Below the pieces are notes generated by a model. That model saw only the letters and a program-made list of their open reading frames with translations, was not told where the DNA came from and did no database searches. Of a DNA stretch of 64,000 bases, positions 9,567-18,316 are shown one piece after another. Source of the DNA: UBA2336 sp036787955 (GTDB taxonomy: Bacteria; Bacteroidota; Bacteroidia; Cytophagales; Cyclobacteriaceae); assembly GCA_036787955.1 (NCBI GenBank), contig DAIQOI010000003.1, forward strand, positions 253,995 to 317,994, written 5' to 3'. The first letter of the stretch is position 1; every line of letters begins with the position of its first letter. Position numbers and translations under genes: made by a program.

Positions 9567-9617
9567 GCCGTTCATTTTAAGACTCTTCCGAGATTGGGCC
9601 GTACAACGATTTATAAA

Positions 9618-10424
9618 ATGCACAAATTACTTTCAAGACTCAAAAAGTTAATTATTTGTCTGGGGGGGCTTCGTAAGACTTTCCGTCTCAGACTTTTTGG
9701 ATCGACGCTCACAGTTGATTATACGCTTAGGGCCATTAAACCTGACAGGGATTATAGTATTATACTCCAATTGGCTAAAGGAAAAAAGTGTGTATTTGAT
9801 ATAGGTGCCAATCACGGAATAGTCTCTTTGTTAATCAGCAGTCAGAATAAGGATATGCAGGTCTATGCTTTTGAGGCTTCTGAAGCTGCAGTAAATATCA
9901 TCAATCATCACATTCGGCTGAATAATTTAACAGGCAGAGTTAAAGCTATAAATGCGCTCATTGCCGAGCGTTCAGGTTACACCATTCCATTCTACTGGCA
10001 GGATAGTTCCGGTGGGGCATCAATAACGAAAGGCAGGTTAGGCCATACGATTGAAGTAGAAAAGGTAACACTTTCAATTGATGATTTTGTACTTTATAAA
10101 TCTATTTTTCCTGATTTTATAAAGATGGACATAGAGGGCGCAGAAAGCCTGGCAATTAAGGGGATGAAATACACACTTACGTCAGTCAGGCCGTTAATTA
10201 TGATAGAACTCCATGGTTTAGGCTCGAAATCGTTAGCTGAAAATGCTGCTGAAATTCTTGAGTATATCCGCGATTTTAATTACTTGATGATATATCTCCG
10301 TACAGGTGGGGTTATTTCAGATAGTGATGTATTAAAAGATCGCGGCAGGTGTCATGTTTTACTGATGCCGGTTGAATTCTATTCTGAGGCGTTTGTCAGT
10401 GAACTGGATAAAAGTGGTCTCTGA
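9618..10424 (+). CDS. FkbM family methyltransferase
   Basis: A 268-residue FkbM-type SAM methyltransferase. FDIGANHGIVSLLIS is motif I (about residues 62-76), YAFEASEAA the adenosine-binding acidic loop, and FIKMDIEGAESLAIKGM (about 170-186) the diagnostic FkbM motif. I prefer ATG at 9618 (MHKLLSRL) to the TTG at 9594. A seven-G run lies at 9662-9668, close to the start. FkbM enzymes O-methylate hydroxyls of natural products and sugars, so a role in capping or decorating the polymer is likely. Confidence 0.85.
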   Translation: MHKLLSRLKKLIICLGGLRKTFRLRLFGSTLTVDYTLRAIKPDRDYSIILQLAKGKKCVFDIGANHGIVSLLISSQNKDMQVYAFEASEAAVNIINHHIRLNNLTGRVKAINALIAERSGYTIPFYWQDSSGGASITKGRLGHTIEVEKVTLSIDDFVLYKSIFPDFIKMDIEGAESLAIKGMKYTLTSVRPLIMIELHGLGSKSLAENAAEILEYIRDFNYLMIYLRTGGVISDSDVLKDRGRCHVLLMPVEFYSEAFVSELDKSGL

Positions 10425-11529
10425 GCATAAGATTGTTTTTTTTGTAGGATCCTTAAACAGCGGTGGCTTAGAACGCTTTGTAACAAGTATATCAATTGAA
10501 TTACTTAAAAAATCATCTATTATTCCTGTGGTTATTTGCCTGGAGAAAAAAGAAGGAATTTTTTTAAAAAAATTAGAGCAAAGCGGTATAAAAGTCTTAA
10601 ATGCGCCCCGTGGCTGGCAGCGTAAACTTTTGTCATTTTGGAAGCTCCGGCAGCTTATTAAGTCGATTCATCCAGATATTGTTCATTCTCAGGTTAATTT
10701 TTCACTTATTCAACAATGGCTTAGTTGCTTTGGCATGGGTGTCCGATTCTTTGTAACGGAGCGTAATATGTATCCATTAAGAGGCTTTGGAAGACTAAGG
10801 AGAATTGTACAATTTTATTTTCTGAGATTGATGAAGGTTAACTACTCCGCAAATTCGCAAGAAGTAGCTGCTCACTTAGCCAGGCAGGTTTTTTTTTCAA
10901 ACAGAAAAATTCCCGTAATACCCAATGGAATTAATTTGCCTGTCTTGGATCCTGTAATGCGTCTAAACAGTCGATCGAGATTAGGATTTAATCAAGAAGA
11001 CTTTGTAATAGGTTATGTAGCTAGATTTGCAGCGCACAAAGGACATAGCTATTTTGTAAAGGTGATGAAAGAAGTTTACAATAGGTTAGGTGATCGGTTG
11101 AAAATTTGCTTTGTAGGCGATGGCCCCCTGAGAAAGGAGATAGAGACACAAATTGTAGAATTGAATCTAAATCACATTACTTTTTTTGTTGGTATTGTAG
11201 ATAATCCGGAGAGCTATTATTTGTCGTTCGATTGCCTGGCTTTATTAAGTGAATATGAAGGAATGCCCAATGTGGTTCTTGAAGGTATGGCTTACGGTTT
11301 GCCTGTTGTGGCTAATCCGGTAGGTAATGTAAATGAATTACTTGCCGACGGATGCGGGGTTATTAATTACAGTGATAATCCGGTGGAAACAGCAGTCCAT
11401 TTTATGGATTTGGCAAATAATCAAAGCCTTCGAGAAGATTATGGCATGCGTTCAAGAACCAGGGTACATCAAAAATATTCTTTGCAAAATACACTGAACA
11501 TTCTTTGCAGTGAATACGGAATCAGTTAA
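10414..11529 (+). CDS. Glycosyltransferase family 4
   Basis: A 371-residue GT4 enzyme. FFVGSLNSGGLERFV near the N-terminus is the glycine-rich acceptor-side loop. GYVARFAAHKGH (about 205), CFVGDGPLRKEIE (about 235) and SEYEGMPNVVLEGMAYGLP (about 280-298) with E-x7-E complete the family signature. The GTG at 10414, 11 bases inside the upstream gene, is the best start; the more distant TTG at 10372 would add residues that do not fit the fold. It overlaps the O-antigen ligase gene by 20 bases. Confidence 0.86.
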   Translation: MVSEHKIVFFVGSLNSGGLERFVTSISIELLKKSSIIPVVICLEKKEGIFLKKLEQSGIKVLNAPRGWQRKLLSFWKLRQLIKSIHPDIVHSQVNFSLIQQWLSCFGMGVRFFVTERNMYPLRGFGRLRRIVQFYFLRLMKVNYSANSQEVAAHLARQVFFSNRKIPVIPNGINLPVLDPVMRLNSRSRLGFNQEDFVIGYVARFAAHKGHSYFVKVMKEVYNRLGDRLKICFVGDGPLRKEIETQIVELNLNHITFFVGIVDNPESYYLSFDCLALLSEYEGMPNVVLEGMAYGLPVVANPVGNVNELLADGCGVINYSDNPVETAVHFMDLANNQSLREDYGMRSRTRVHQKYSLQNTLNILCSEYGIS

Positions 11530-12880
11530 TACTGCGTACAGAAGAGCAATTGAGTACTACCGCTCAACTTCAGGTTTTACAAATATAGTTCCTCTGATTT
11601 TTTTACTTATATCATTTTTTTATTGTCTTCCTCTTGGCCGATACAATGTTGGCGGCTTTGATTCGGATTTCCGCATATACGACTTTATGATTTTGTTGGT
11701 GTTCGGATTTTATTTGTTAAATCAGGACGTCGCTCGTGAAATAAGCCGAATTCTTCATGTTCAGGATTTATTTACAAAATGGATTAAGTGGCTGATTGTT
11801 TTGTTGATTCTAAGTATTTTCATAGCTACTTTCTATAGTGGCATAACTTTCCTGCTGCCGCGCTTAATCAGGCTTTACCGTTTTATCTCGTATCTAATAG
11901 TGCCATTTTTCGTGATTGCGGCTGTGCGTACTAGAACGCAATATTTAACCGTATTCAATACTTTCTTTCTCTTGACTGCAGTAACTGCTTTAATAGCCTT
12001 TCTACAAGGCCTCAATTACCTGCCAAATTTCTGGCCAGAATATTGGGTGGAAATGTACAGCGAAAACGATGCGCCTGTGGCAACTTTATCTCCGCATCAT
12101 AAGCATATAGGGGTAGTTATGCTGGTAGGTGTATGTATTGGATTGGGCTATTTTCTAATTGTGCGAAATTTTTTCCTGAAGTTCCTGATTGCTGTAAGTA
12201 TTCTGGTGATGTTCACCGTTCCTTTATTTGCGGGCACCCGTACCTATCTCTTAGGTTTTGTGGGCGTTTTTCCTGCTTTGATATATATTGGACGAGTTCA
12301 ATTTATTGCCTCGCTTACATTTTTAGTGATCATAGCTTATTTCACTTTAAGTGCCGGCGGAGAGCAAATAACTGAGCGTGTTGAACAAAAATTTGAAAAG
12401 CGTGTTGCCTCCCGCGTAGAGCGTTTTGGCTATGAAGGCCTTTATAGGGAGAGGACGGTCATATACGAGGATATTTTAAGAGCCATTATACAGCATCCGT
12501 ATTTACTGTTGACAGGTACAGGTTATCAGAATATTTTTTCTTTTATAGGCGCCAATGGGGCTCACAATAATTACCTTCAGGCTATGATGGAATTAGGTTT
12601 GCTTGGATTTTTTGTGTTTATCAGTTTTCTGGTGCTATTATGGCGAAACCTTAAATGGTCTATGAAAATAAAGGACAGACAAATTTCCATTCTTTCACAA
12701 TATACATGGGTTGCATTTGCTGGTATTCTTATGACCATGTTTGTGGGAGAAACAATTTGGGGGCAGGCTGCCATGTTTACGCTTGCTGGTCAGCTGTCAT
12801 TTCTATTTGCTCTTGCTATATCACCGCTTTACTGGATAAGCCGATATCAGAAGCTTTTTACTACGGAAAGTGAACGATAA
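11510..12880 (+). CDS. O-antigen ligase / Wzy-like polymerase, polytopic membrane protein
   Basis: A 456-residue inner-membrane protein with about ten or more hydrophobic segments, for example IVPLIFLLISFFYCLPLG and FLTFLVIIAYFTL-like stretches. The large periplasmic loop has PLFAGTRTYLLGFVG and GTGYQNIFSFIGANGAHNNY, where the H-x-N-x-x-L type motif is the usual mark of the WaaL/Wzy family. GTG start. It would polymerise or ligate lipid-linked repeat units on the periplasmic side. It is the only polymerase/ligase candidate seen in the cluster; ligase and polymerase cannot be separated by sequence. Confidence 0.82.
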   Translation: MNTESVNTAYRRAIEYYRSTSGFTNIVPLIFLLISFFYCLPLGRYNVGGFDSDFRIYDFMILLVFGFYLLNQDVAREISRILHVQDLFTKWIKWLIVLLILSIFIATFYSGITFLLPRLIRLYRFISYLIVPFFVIAAVRTRTQYLTVFNTFFLLTAVTALIAFLQGLNYLPNFWPEYWVEMYSENDAPVATLSPHHKHIGVVMLVGVCIGLGYFLIVRNFFLKFLIAVSILVMFTVPLFAGTRTYLLGFVGVFPALIYIGRVQFIASLTFLVIIAYFTLSAGGEQITERVEQKFEKRVASRVERFGYEGLYRERTVIYEDILRAIIQHPYLLLTGTGYQNIFSFIGANGAHNNYLQAMMELGLLGFFVFISFLVLLWRNLKWSMKIKDRQISILSQYTWVAFAGILMTMFVGETIWGQAAMFTLAGQLSFLFALAISPLYWISRYQKLFTTESER

Positions 12881-14372
12881 CTTAGTAACTTGGATTAATC
12901 CGTATGAGACTGTTGAAGTGAGTCTTCTTAATAAACGGATTTTTTCCGCCAGTGATTTCATTATTGTTGCAGTTCCTCTATTGTGGCAAAGCCTTGATAG
13001 AGCGCAAATACTTAAAAAACTGGAACATGTTCATGCAGTTCATTCAGGCCTGCCTTATGGGGGACATAGATTGTTTAAAGAATTACAAACAGTTTCTTTA
13101 AACTGGAATTTTTTATCGCCTAATGAAAAAATTAACAACTATTCCTGGAAGGCCACCGAGCATTTTATTGCATTTCGTAAAGAAACATTTCTTGCTTTAG
13201 GCGGATTTGATACATCATTTACACTAACCGGGTCAATTGCTGAATTTTGTTACCGTGTTATGAGATCAGGTGGGCTGGTGGAGTATGTGCCACCTGCCGA
13301 ACATGTATTATATGAAAATGTTGCTTCTAAGACCTCGGCAAGTGATGTTGTGCTTTTTGCTGCCAGACATCTTAGTATTAATTATGCCCGATTGCTCAAG
13401 TTTTATTTTTTTCTTACTATGCAACCAGTATTTATTTCAATTAAAAATTTTCAGTCAGAAAGAAATGATATTGCTCTTTCGGGCATTGTGTTTAACAGGC
13501 CTCTGAAGTCAGTCAGCGAATATACAGCTATTATTCCGACCATTCTTCGCTATGATTATATTGTCAAAAGCATTGAATCGTTAAAATGTAGTGAATTTCC
13601 TCCCCGTGAAATTATTGTGGTAGATCAGACACCGATTCATCTACGTAAGCCACAGATATATGAACCTTATATTCGTGAAGGTATTCTTCGTGTATTTTAT
13701 CTCGATAAACCCGGGCAATGCACTTCACGTAACCTTGCGATCCGAGAAGCAAGAACTGATTGGTTGCTTTTTTTTGAAGACGATACAGTTGCGTGGCCAG
13801 GCATGATGCAGGAACACAAATACCTCATTGAGCATTCTCTTGCTGATGTAAGCACCGGAGTGTCGTTGGCTCCGTGGAAAGATGAAAGTTACATACTCGT
13901 AAAGAACAGAAAGTACCATGTTTCTGATGTATTAGCTACAGGGAATTGCTTTATGAAAAAAGATACTGCGCTTTCAGTTGGTGGTTTACACCCGGCATTT
14001 GACCAAGGACCAGGTGCAGATGATGACTTTGGGAGGAGATTGTTTCTATCTGGTAAACTGATTCTGTTTAATTACAAGGCCATTCAGACTCACTATAAAG
14101 CCCCCATAGGTGGCATGAGAGCGCACGGTGTGTGGTGGCGAAATGCATCCTCTTTATCGGATGCTTATCCTCCTCCAACACAGGCTTTTGTGATCAGAAA
14201 ATATTATCCTTCAAAGTATCAGATTTTACAGTTTTTAATTTTCTATTTAAAAGCTAAAAACAACAAGGGTTGGGCTTTTATTCTTCACGTGGTTTTTTTT
14301 CCCTTCAGAATTTTTAAATCTATTCGCTTATCATCGGCCTTATTAAAGAAATTTAACAACCAAAACCAGTAA
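12870..14372 (+). CDS. Two-domain GT2 glycosyltransferase with incomplete N-terminal domain
   Basis: A 500-residue protein with a GTG start. Residues about 215-460 form a complete GT2 (GT-A) domain: YTAIIPTILRYDYIVKSIES, the donor motif LLFFEDDTVAWPG (DXD-like EDD) and GGLHPAFDQGPGADDDFGRR near the base region. Residues 1-200 resemble only the second half of another GT2 domain, with FRKETFLALGGFDTSFTLTG and an EFCYRVMRSGG acceptor segment. They lack the N-terminal nucleotide-binding strand and DXD. A hydrophobic C-terminal stretch (about 465-485) may anchor it to the membrane. The start overlaps the ligase stop. Confidence 0.8.
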   Translation: MNDNLVTWINPYETVEVSLLNKRIFSASDFIIVAVPLLWQSLDRAQILKKLEHVHAVHSGLPYGGHRLFKELQTVSLNWNFLSPNEKINNYSWKATEHFIAFRKETFLALGGFDTSFTLTGSIAEFCYRVMRSGGLVEYVPPAEHVLYENVASKTSASDVVLFAARHLSINYARLLKFYFFLTMQPVFISIKNFQSERNDIALSGIVFNRPLKSVSEYTAIIPTILRYDYIVKSIESLKCSEFPPREIIVVDQTPIHLRKPQIYEPYIREGILRVFYLDKPGQCTSRNLAIREARTDWLLFFEDDTVAWPGMMQEHKYLIEHSLADVSTGVSLAPWKDESYILVKNRKYHVSDVLATGNCFMKKDTALSVGGLHPAFDQGPGADDDFGRRLFLSGKLILFNYKAIQTHYKAPIGGMRAHGVWWRNASSLSDAYPPPTQAFVIRKYYPSKYQILQFLIFYLKAKNNKGWAFILHVVFFPFRIFKSIRLSSALLKKFNNQNQ

Positions 14373-15454
14373 TGGATGTAATTTTCTGTACCAGTGAATT
14401 TCCTCCAGGCCCTGGGGGTATAGGTATGCAGGCTTATGCGCTGTCAATGGAATTTTACAAACGTGGTGCTTCCATTCACGTGATTACTGCTGCCCGTAAA
14501 GAGTTTGGTCATGAAGATTTCGACAAAAGTCAGCCGTTTAAAATAACTCGCTATGATATAGGCTCATCAAATTTCTATAAGCTTTATACACACCTTAAAC
14601 TTTTTTGGTGTTATCGGAAAAAAGCACCATATTTTATTTTATCTGGCTCTGCGCAGCAGTTGCTTGCATTTTTAATCAGGTTAATTTTTGATGCTAAAAT
14701 CATACAAATTTTACACGGTCATGAGGTTTTAATGGTTCGCGGAATAAAAAAGGAATTGCTGAAAGCATCTCTTAGATGGTGTAATTACGTTATCGCTGTT
14801 TCTGAATTTTCGAAAAACATTTTACTAAGAAATGGGATTGATGTTCCGGTGAGAGTAATTCCGAATGGTGTGTATATTAAGGAAGACTCTAAAGTGACTC
14901 GAAACAGGAACCATCCGGTGCATTTGATTACGGTAGGGTCTGTAACACACCGAAAAGGGCAAATTAATGTAGTACATGCTTTGCCTTTTATTAAGCAGAT
15001 AGTTGGCTCTGTTGAATATCATTTAGTAGGGATTCCATTTGAAAAGAAAGTTGTTTTTGAAACAGCCAATAATTTAGGAGTTGCTGATGTTGTTTTTATT
15101 CATGGAGTATTAGCCGATATCCGCCGGGACGAAATACTTAGTAATTCTCATATATTCATGATGCTCAGCCAAAATTTACAAAATGGCGATGTTGAGGGAT
15201 TCGGGATAGCTGTTCTTGAGGCGAATGCTTTCGGTATCCCGGCAATAGGCTCGAGGGATACAGGAGTTGAGCAGGTTATTAAGCATGGGGTCACAGGGTT
15301 GCTAGTTAATCCTCTAGAACCCCTTGAAGTTGCTTGTGCCGTGAAGGAAATTTTAAACAACTATTCTGAATTTTCTGAGAATAGTAAAAGATGGGCTTCT
15401 GAACATCGTTGGGAACAAATATCGGAACGATACTGGGAAATGATGATATCATGA
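14372..15454 (+). CDS. Glycosyltransferase family 4
   Basis: A 360-residue GT4 enzyme. It opens MDVIFCTSEFPPGPGGIGMQ, the standard first strand with a glycine-rich loop. It continues with ILHGHEVLM, VIPNGVYI (about 165), ITVGSVTHRKGQ (about 190) and GDVEGFGIAVLEANAFGIP (about 270-288), carrying E-x7-E. The ATG overlaps the last base of the upstream stop (TAATG). The retaining mechanism is inferred from the family; the donor is unknown. Confidence 0.88.
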   Translation: MDVIFCTSEFPPGPGGIGMQAYALSMEFYKRGASIHVITAARKEFGHEDFDKSQPFKITRYDIGSSNFYKLYTHLKLFWCYRKKAPYFILSGSAQQLLAFLIRLIFDAKIIQILHGHEVLMVRGIKKELLKASLRWCNYVIAVSEFSKNILLRNGIDVPVRVIPNGVYIKEDSKVTRNRNHPVHLITVGSVTHRKGQINVVHALPFIKQIVGSVEYHLVGIPFEKKVVFETANNLGVADVVFIHGVLADIRRDEILSNSHIFMMLSQNLQNGDVEGFGIAVLEANAFGIPAIGSRDTGVEQVIKHGVTGLLVNPLEPLEVACAVKEILNNYSEFSENSKRWASEHRWEQISERYWEMMIS

Positions 15455-16128
15455 ATCCTGTTCAAACCTTTTTTAATAAAACCGAAAATTATCTGCATCG
15501 CAGATTTGAAATTAAACTTAGAATAGAATTAGTATCACATTTGTTGGGTGATTTAGTCAATAAGAAAATTTTAGATGCTGGATGTGGTGATGGTAGTTTA
15601 AGCCTTAGCTACCTTGAAAAAAATCAAGTTGTTTTCTGTGATGTAGCTGAGAATATGCTTGAGCTTGTGAAAAGGCAGATTCCGGAAAAATTCAGATCAT
15701 CAGCTACACTTTATAATGGAACTTTAGAACAATATCCGGTATCAGATCAGTTTGATGTAATTCTATGCATCGGTGTGCTTGCGCACGTTGACTCTGTTGA
15801 AAATACAATTGAGCGATTATCAGGTCTTATTAAAGTCAAGGGCTTGCTTGTTCTGCAATTTTCTGATGCTGGTCATTGGCTCACTCGTTTTAACCTTAAG
15901 AATTCAAACTATGGCTACAAACTAAACACAATATACTATAAAGATTTACTAAAAACATGCAAAGACTATGGCTTTATTCTGAAAAGGGAAGTACGATATC
16001 ATTTTTTACTTCCTGGAATGGGAAGATTTCCTGATAAATTCTTATTTAAATTTCAAAAAACGATCATGAAGTATCGTTTTTTATCAATGTTATGTACCGA
16101 TTATATCTTGGTGATGGAGAAAAATTAA
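15451..16128 (+). CDS. Class I SAM-dependent methyltransferase
   Basis: A 225-residue protein. Motif I reads ILDAGCGDGSLSLSYLE (about residues 40-56), motif II VILCIGVLAHVDSVENTIE (about 106-124), and LVLQFSD follows. The ATG at 15451 overlaps the upstream stop (ATGA), which supports this start over an in-frame TTG 42 bases earlier. A GTG start for the next gene follows 2 bases after its stop. Its target is unknown. Confidence 0.83.
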   Translation: MNPVQTFFNKTENYLHRRFEIKLRIELVSHLLGDLVNKKILDAGCGDGSLSLSYLEKNQVVFCDVAENMLELVKRQIPEKFRSSATLYNGTLEQYPVSDQFDVILCIGVLAHVDSVENTIERLSGLIKVKGLLVLQFSDAGHWLTRFNLKNSNYGYKLNTIYYKDLLKTCKDYGFILKREVRYHFLLPGMGRFPDKFLFKFQKTIMKYRFLSMLCTDYILVMEKN

Positions 16129-16129
16129 G

Positions 16130-17263
16130 GTGAGCAAATCCTTATTCATATTTTCCGATACTCCGTTCTATAAAAAAAATGGTAGTATATACATATTTGA
16201 GCCTACACTTCGTGAAATAGAGGAAATTTCTGTTCTGTTTGATAAGATCATCTGGATGTCTTACCTGCGTGGCTCTTACCCTGAATCGAATGCAAGACAA
16301 CCAATGACCAGCAATATTTATCCAGTCTGTCTTCCTGATTTTCGAGGTGGTAATCGATGGTATTCTAAGCTGAGGGTGCTTTTATCACTGCCTTTACAAT
16401 TTATTTACTTTATATGGTGGTGCAGGAAAGCAAAAATCATTCATGCCAGGGGTCCGTCTGTTCCTGCGATGCTTGTATTGTTGTATTCATTTCTTGATTG
16501 GCGCAGAAGATATTGGTACAAGTATGCAGGTAACTGGGATGAAATTCATCTACCTCTTTCATATCGGATTCAACGTTTTCTTTTGTTGAGTCAGCCGCAT
16601 AAAAATTTTTTTATTACTGTTAACGGAATACGGTGCCACATGCATGAGCGTTTTTTGAATTTTGAAAATCCTTGTTTAAGTGACTCTGAATTAAGAAGAG
16701 CCTCATATATTAATAAAAATTTTTCTGGTCCCTGGAATATATGTTTTGTTGGGAATCTGGCACCTTTCAAAGGTGCAGTTCGTTTGGTGCAAGCACTCAC
16801 TGATCCTTTGATTGCACGCAAAATAAAATTGGTTTGGATTGTTGGGAATGGCGTTGAAATGAACGAATTACTGGAGCTGAAGGGGCGGGTTCCGTTTGAG
16901 ATGTGTCTTACAGGCTCTATGTCGCGGCAGGATATTTTTACAGAAGTGTATGCTCAGAGTCACTTTCTTATTCTTCCCAGCGAATCAGAAGGTTTTCCTA
17001 AAGTTATCCCAGAAGCTGCAGCACATCGCTGCATACCTGTAGTAACCGATATATCAGTAGTAAGTCAATATATACATCATGGTATTAACGGCTATTTACT
17101 AAAGGATGGTTCGTCTGAAAGTATCAGGGAAATTTTAAAAAATGTAATTTTTCAGAAAAGCGAAGCTGAATTGAGTTCTATAGCTGAGGCTGCAGCACTT
17201 TTGGCTAAAAGCTTTACATATGAAAAGTATCAGGCAAAAGTAAAATATCACTTTGTTGATTAA
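16130..17263 (+). CDS. Glycosyltransferase (GT4-like)
   Basis: A 377-residue GT-B protein with a GTG start. The C-terminal domain has ICFVGNLAPFKGAVRLVQAL (about 205-224), VWIVGNGVEMNELLEL and PSESEGFPKVIPEAAAHR (about 290-308) with E-x7-E. The N-terminal domain contains IIHARGPSVPAML, a typical acceptor-side loop. It sits in the run of tightly packed glycosyltransferases. Specificity is unknown. Confidence 0.84.
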   Translation: MSKSLFIFSDTPFYKKNGSIYIFEPTLREIEEISVLFDKIIWMSYLRGSYPESNARQPMTSNIYPVCLPDFRGGNRWYSKLRVLLSLPLQFIYFIWWCRKAKIIHARGPSVPAMLVLLYSFLDWRRRYWYKYAGNWDEIHLPLSYRIQRFLLLSQPHKNFFITVNGIRCHMHERFLNFENPCLSDSELRRASYINKNFSGPWNICFVGNLAPFKGAVRLVQALTDPLIARKIKLVWIVGNGVEMNELLELKGRVPFEMCLTGSMSRQDIFTEVYAQSHFLILPSESEGFPKVIPEAAAHRCIPVVTDISVVSQYIHHGINGYLLKDGSSESIREILKNVIFQKSEAELSSIAEAAALLAKSFTYEKYQAKVKYHFVD

Positions 17264-17275
17264 CGCTATTAATTA

Positions 17276-18316
17276 ATGCGAATACTTTTATTAAGTGATA
17301 AAACCCCTAATGCAATTAACTGGTTAAATGCATTGAATAGTCAACCTGGGGTTTTTGCCTCAATATGGTCCATGCGTAGGGCCAAACTTCCGGTTCAGTT
17401 TTTCTTCTTTGTATGGGCTATAATACAACTAAGGATTGTTGTGAAGCGTCTTAAGCCTGAACTTATTATAGGCTATAGGACAACAAGCTACGGTTTTTTG
17501 GCTGCTTGTGCCGGAACCAAACCCATTATTTTGGCTGCTCAGGGCGAATCGGATGTTTGGCCTCCAGGTCATTGGACTAATTTTTTTACATCAAGAATGG
17601 CACGATTTGCTATTCAAAGAGCATCCTTAATTCATGCGTGGGCTAAACATATGGCTGAATCGCTTTATCACCACGGTGCTTCCCCACAAAAAGTTCTTGT
17701 GCTGCATAGAGGTATTTTGCTGGAAAAATTTTCCTTTCTACTACCCTTTTCGCACCCATCCGAAATCCGCTTTATATGTACTCGTTCTTTGTATCCTGAG
17801 TATCATCATGATCTTATACTAAAAATGTTAAAGTCCATTGAAGAGATTTTTTCTGATATAATCTTCAAAATGTACATTGTAGGAGATGGTGTAATGAAGG
17901 ATGAATTGATGAAACTTAGTGAAGACCTTCAACTTCGAAGTTCCGTAATTTGGACAGGAAGCGTATCACCTGATAAAGTGGGTCAGTGGTTACAGGAGGC
18001 TGATATTTACATTTCCCTTCCGGATACCGAAGGTATCTCTTCTTCACTACTCGAGGCCATGGCATGTGGTTGTTTTCCTATTGTTACAGACTTACCGGCA
18101 AACAGAGAGTGGATACTAAATTCGCAATGCGGAAAACTGGTCCAGTTACAGATTGAATCAATAGTTGCAGCTTGTAAAGATGTGATTTTAAACCGTCATA
18201 GGCTATTAGATGGAGTTTTGCAAAACCGGAAAATTGTTGAAGAGCGTGCTGACGCTGTGAAGAATAATGCGATTTTTCTTGAACATTATAGAATAATTTG
18301 TCAATGTGCGGAATAG
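17276..18316 (+). CDS. Glycosyltransferase family 4
   Basis: A 346-residue GT4-like protein. The first strand is MRILLLSDKTPNAINWLNAL. IILAAQGESDVWPPGH and HAWAKHMAESLYHHGA belong to the N-terminal domain. YIVGDGVMKDELM (about 200) and PDTEGISSSLLEAMACGCFP (about 247-266) with E-x7-E form the donor site. The ATG follows the previous stop by 12 bases, and the 3' end overlaps asnB by 13 bases. Confidence 0.85.
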   Translation: MRILLLSDKTPNAINWLNALNSQPGVFASIWSMRRAKLPVQFFFFVWAIIQLRIVVKRLKPELIIGYRTTSYGFLAACAGTKPIILAAQGESDVWPPGHWTNFFTSRMARFAIQRASLIHAWAKHMAESLYHHGASPQKVLVLHRGILLEKFSFLLPFSHPSEIRFICTRSLYPEYHHDLILKMLKSIEEIFSDIIFKMYIVGDGVMKDELMKLSEDLQLRSSVIWTGSVSPDKVGQWLQEADIYISLPDTEGISSSLLEAMACGCFPIVTDLPANREWILNSQCGKLVQLQIESIVAACKDVILNRHRLLDGVLQNRKIVEERADAVKNNAIFLEHYRIICQCAE

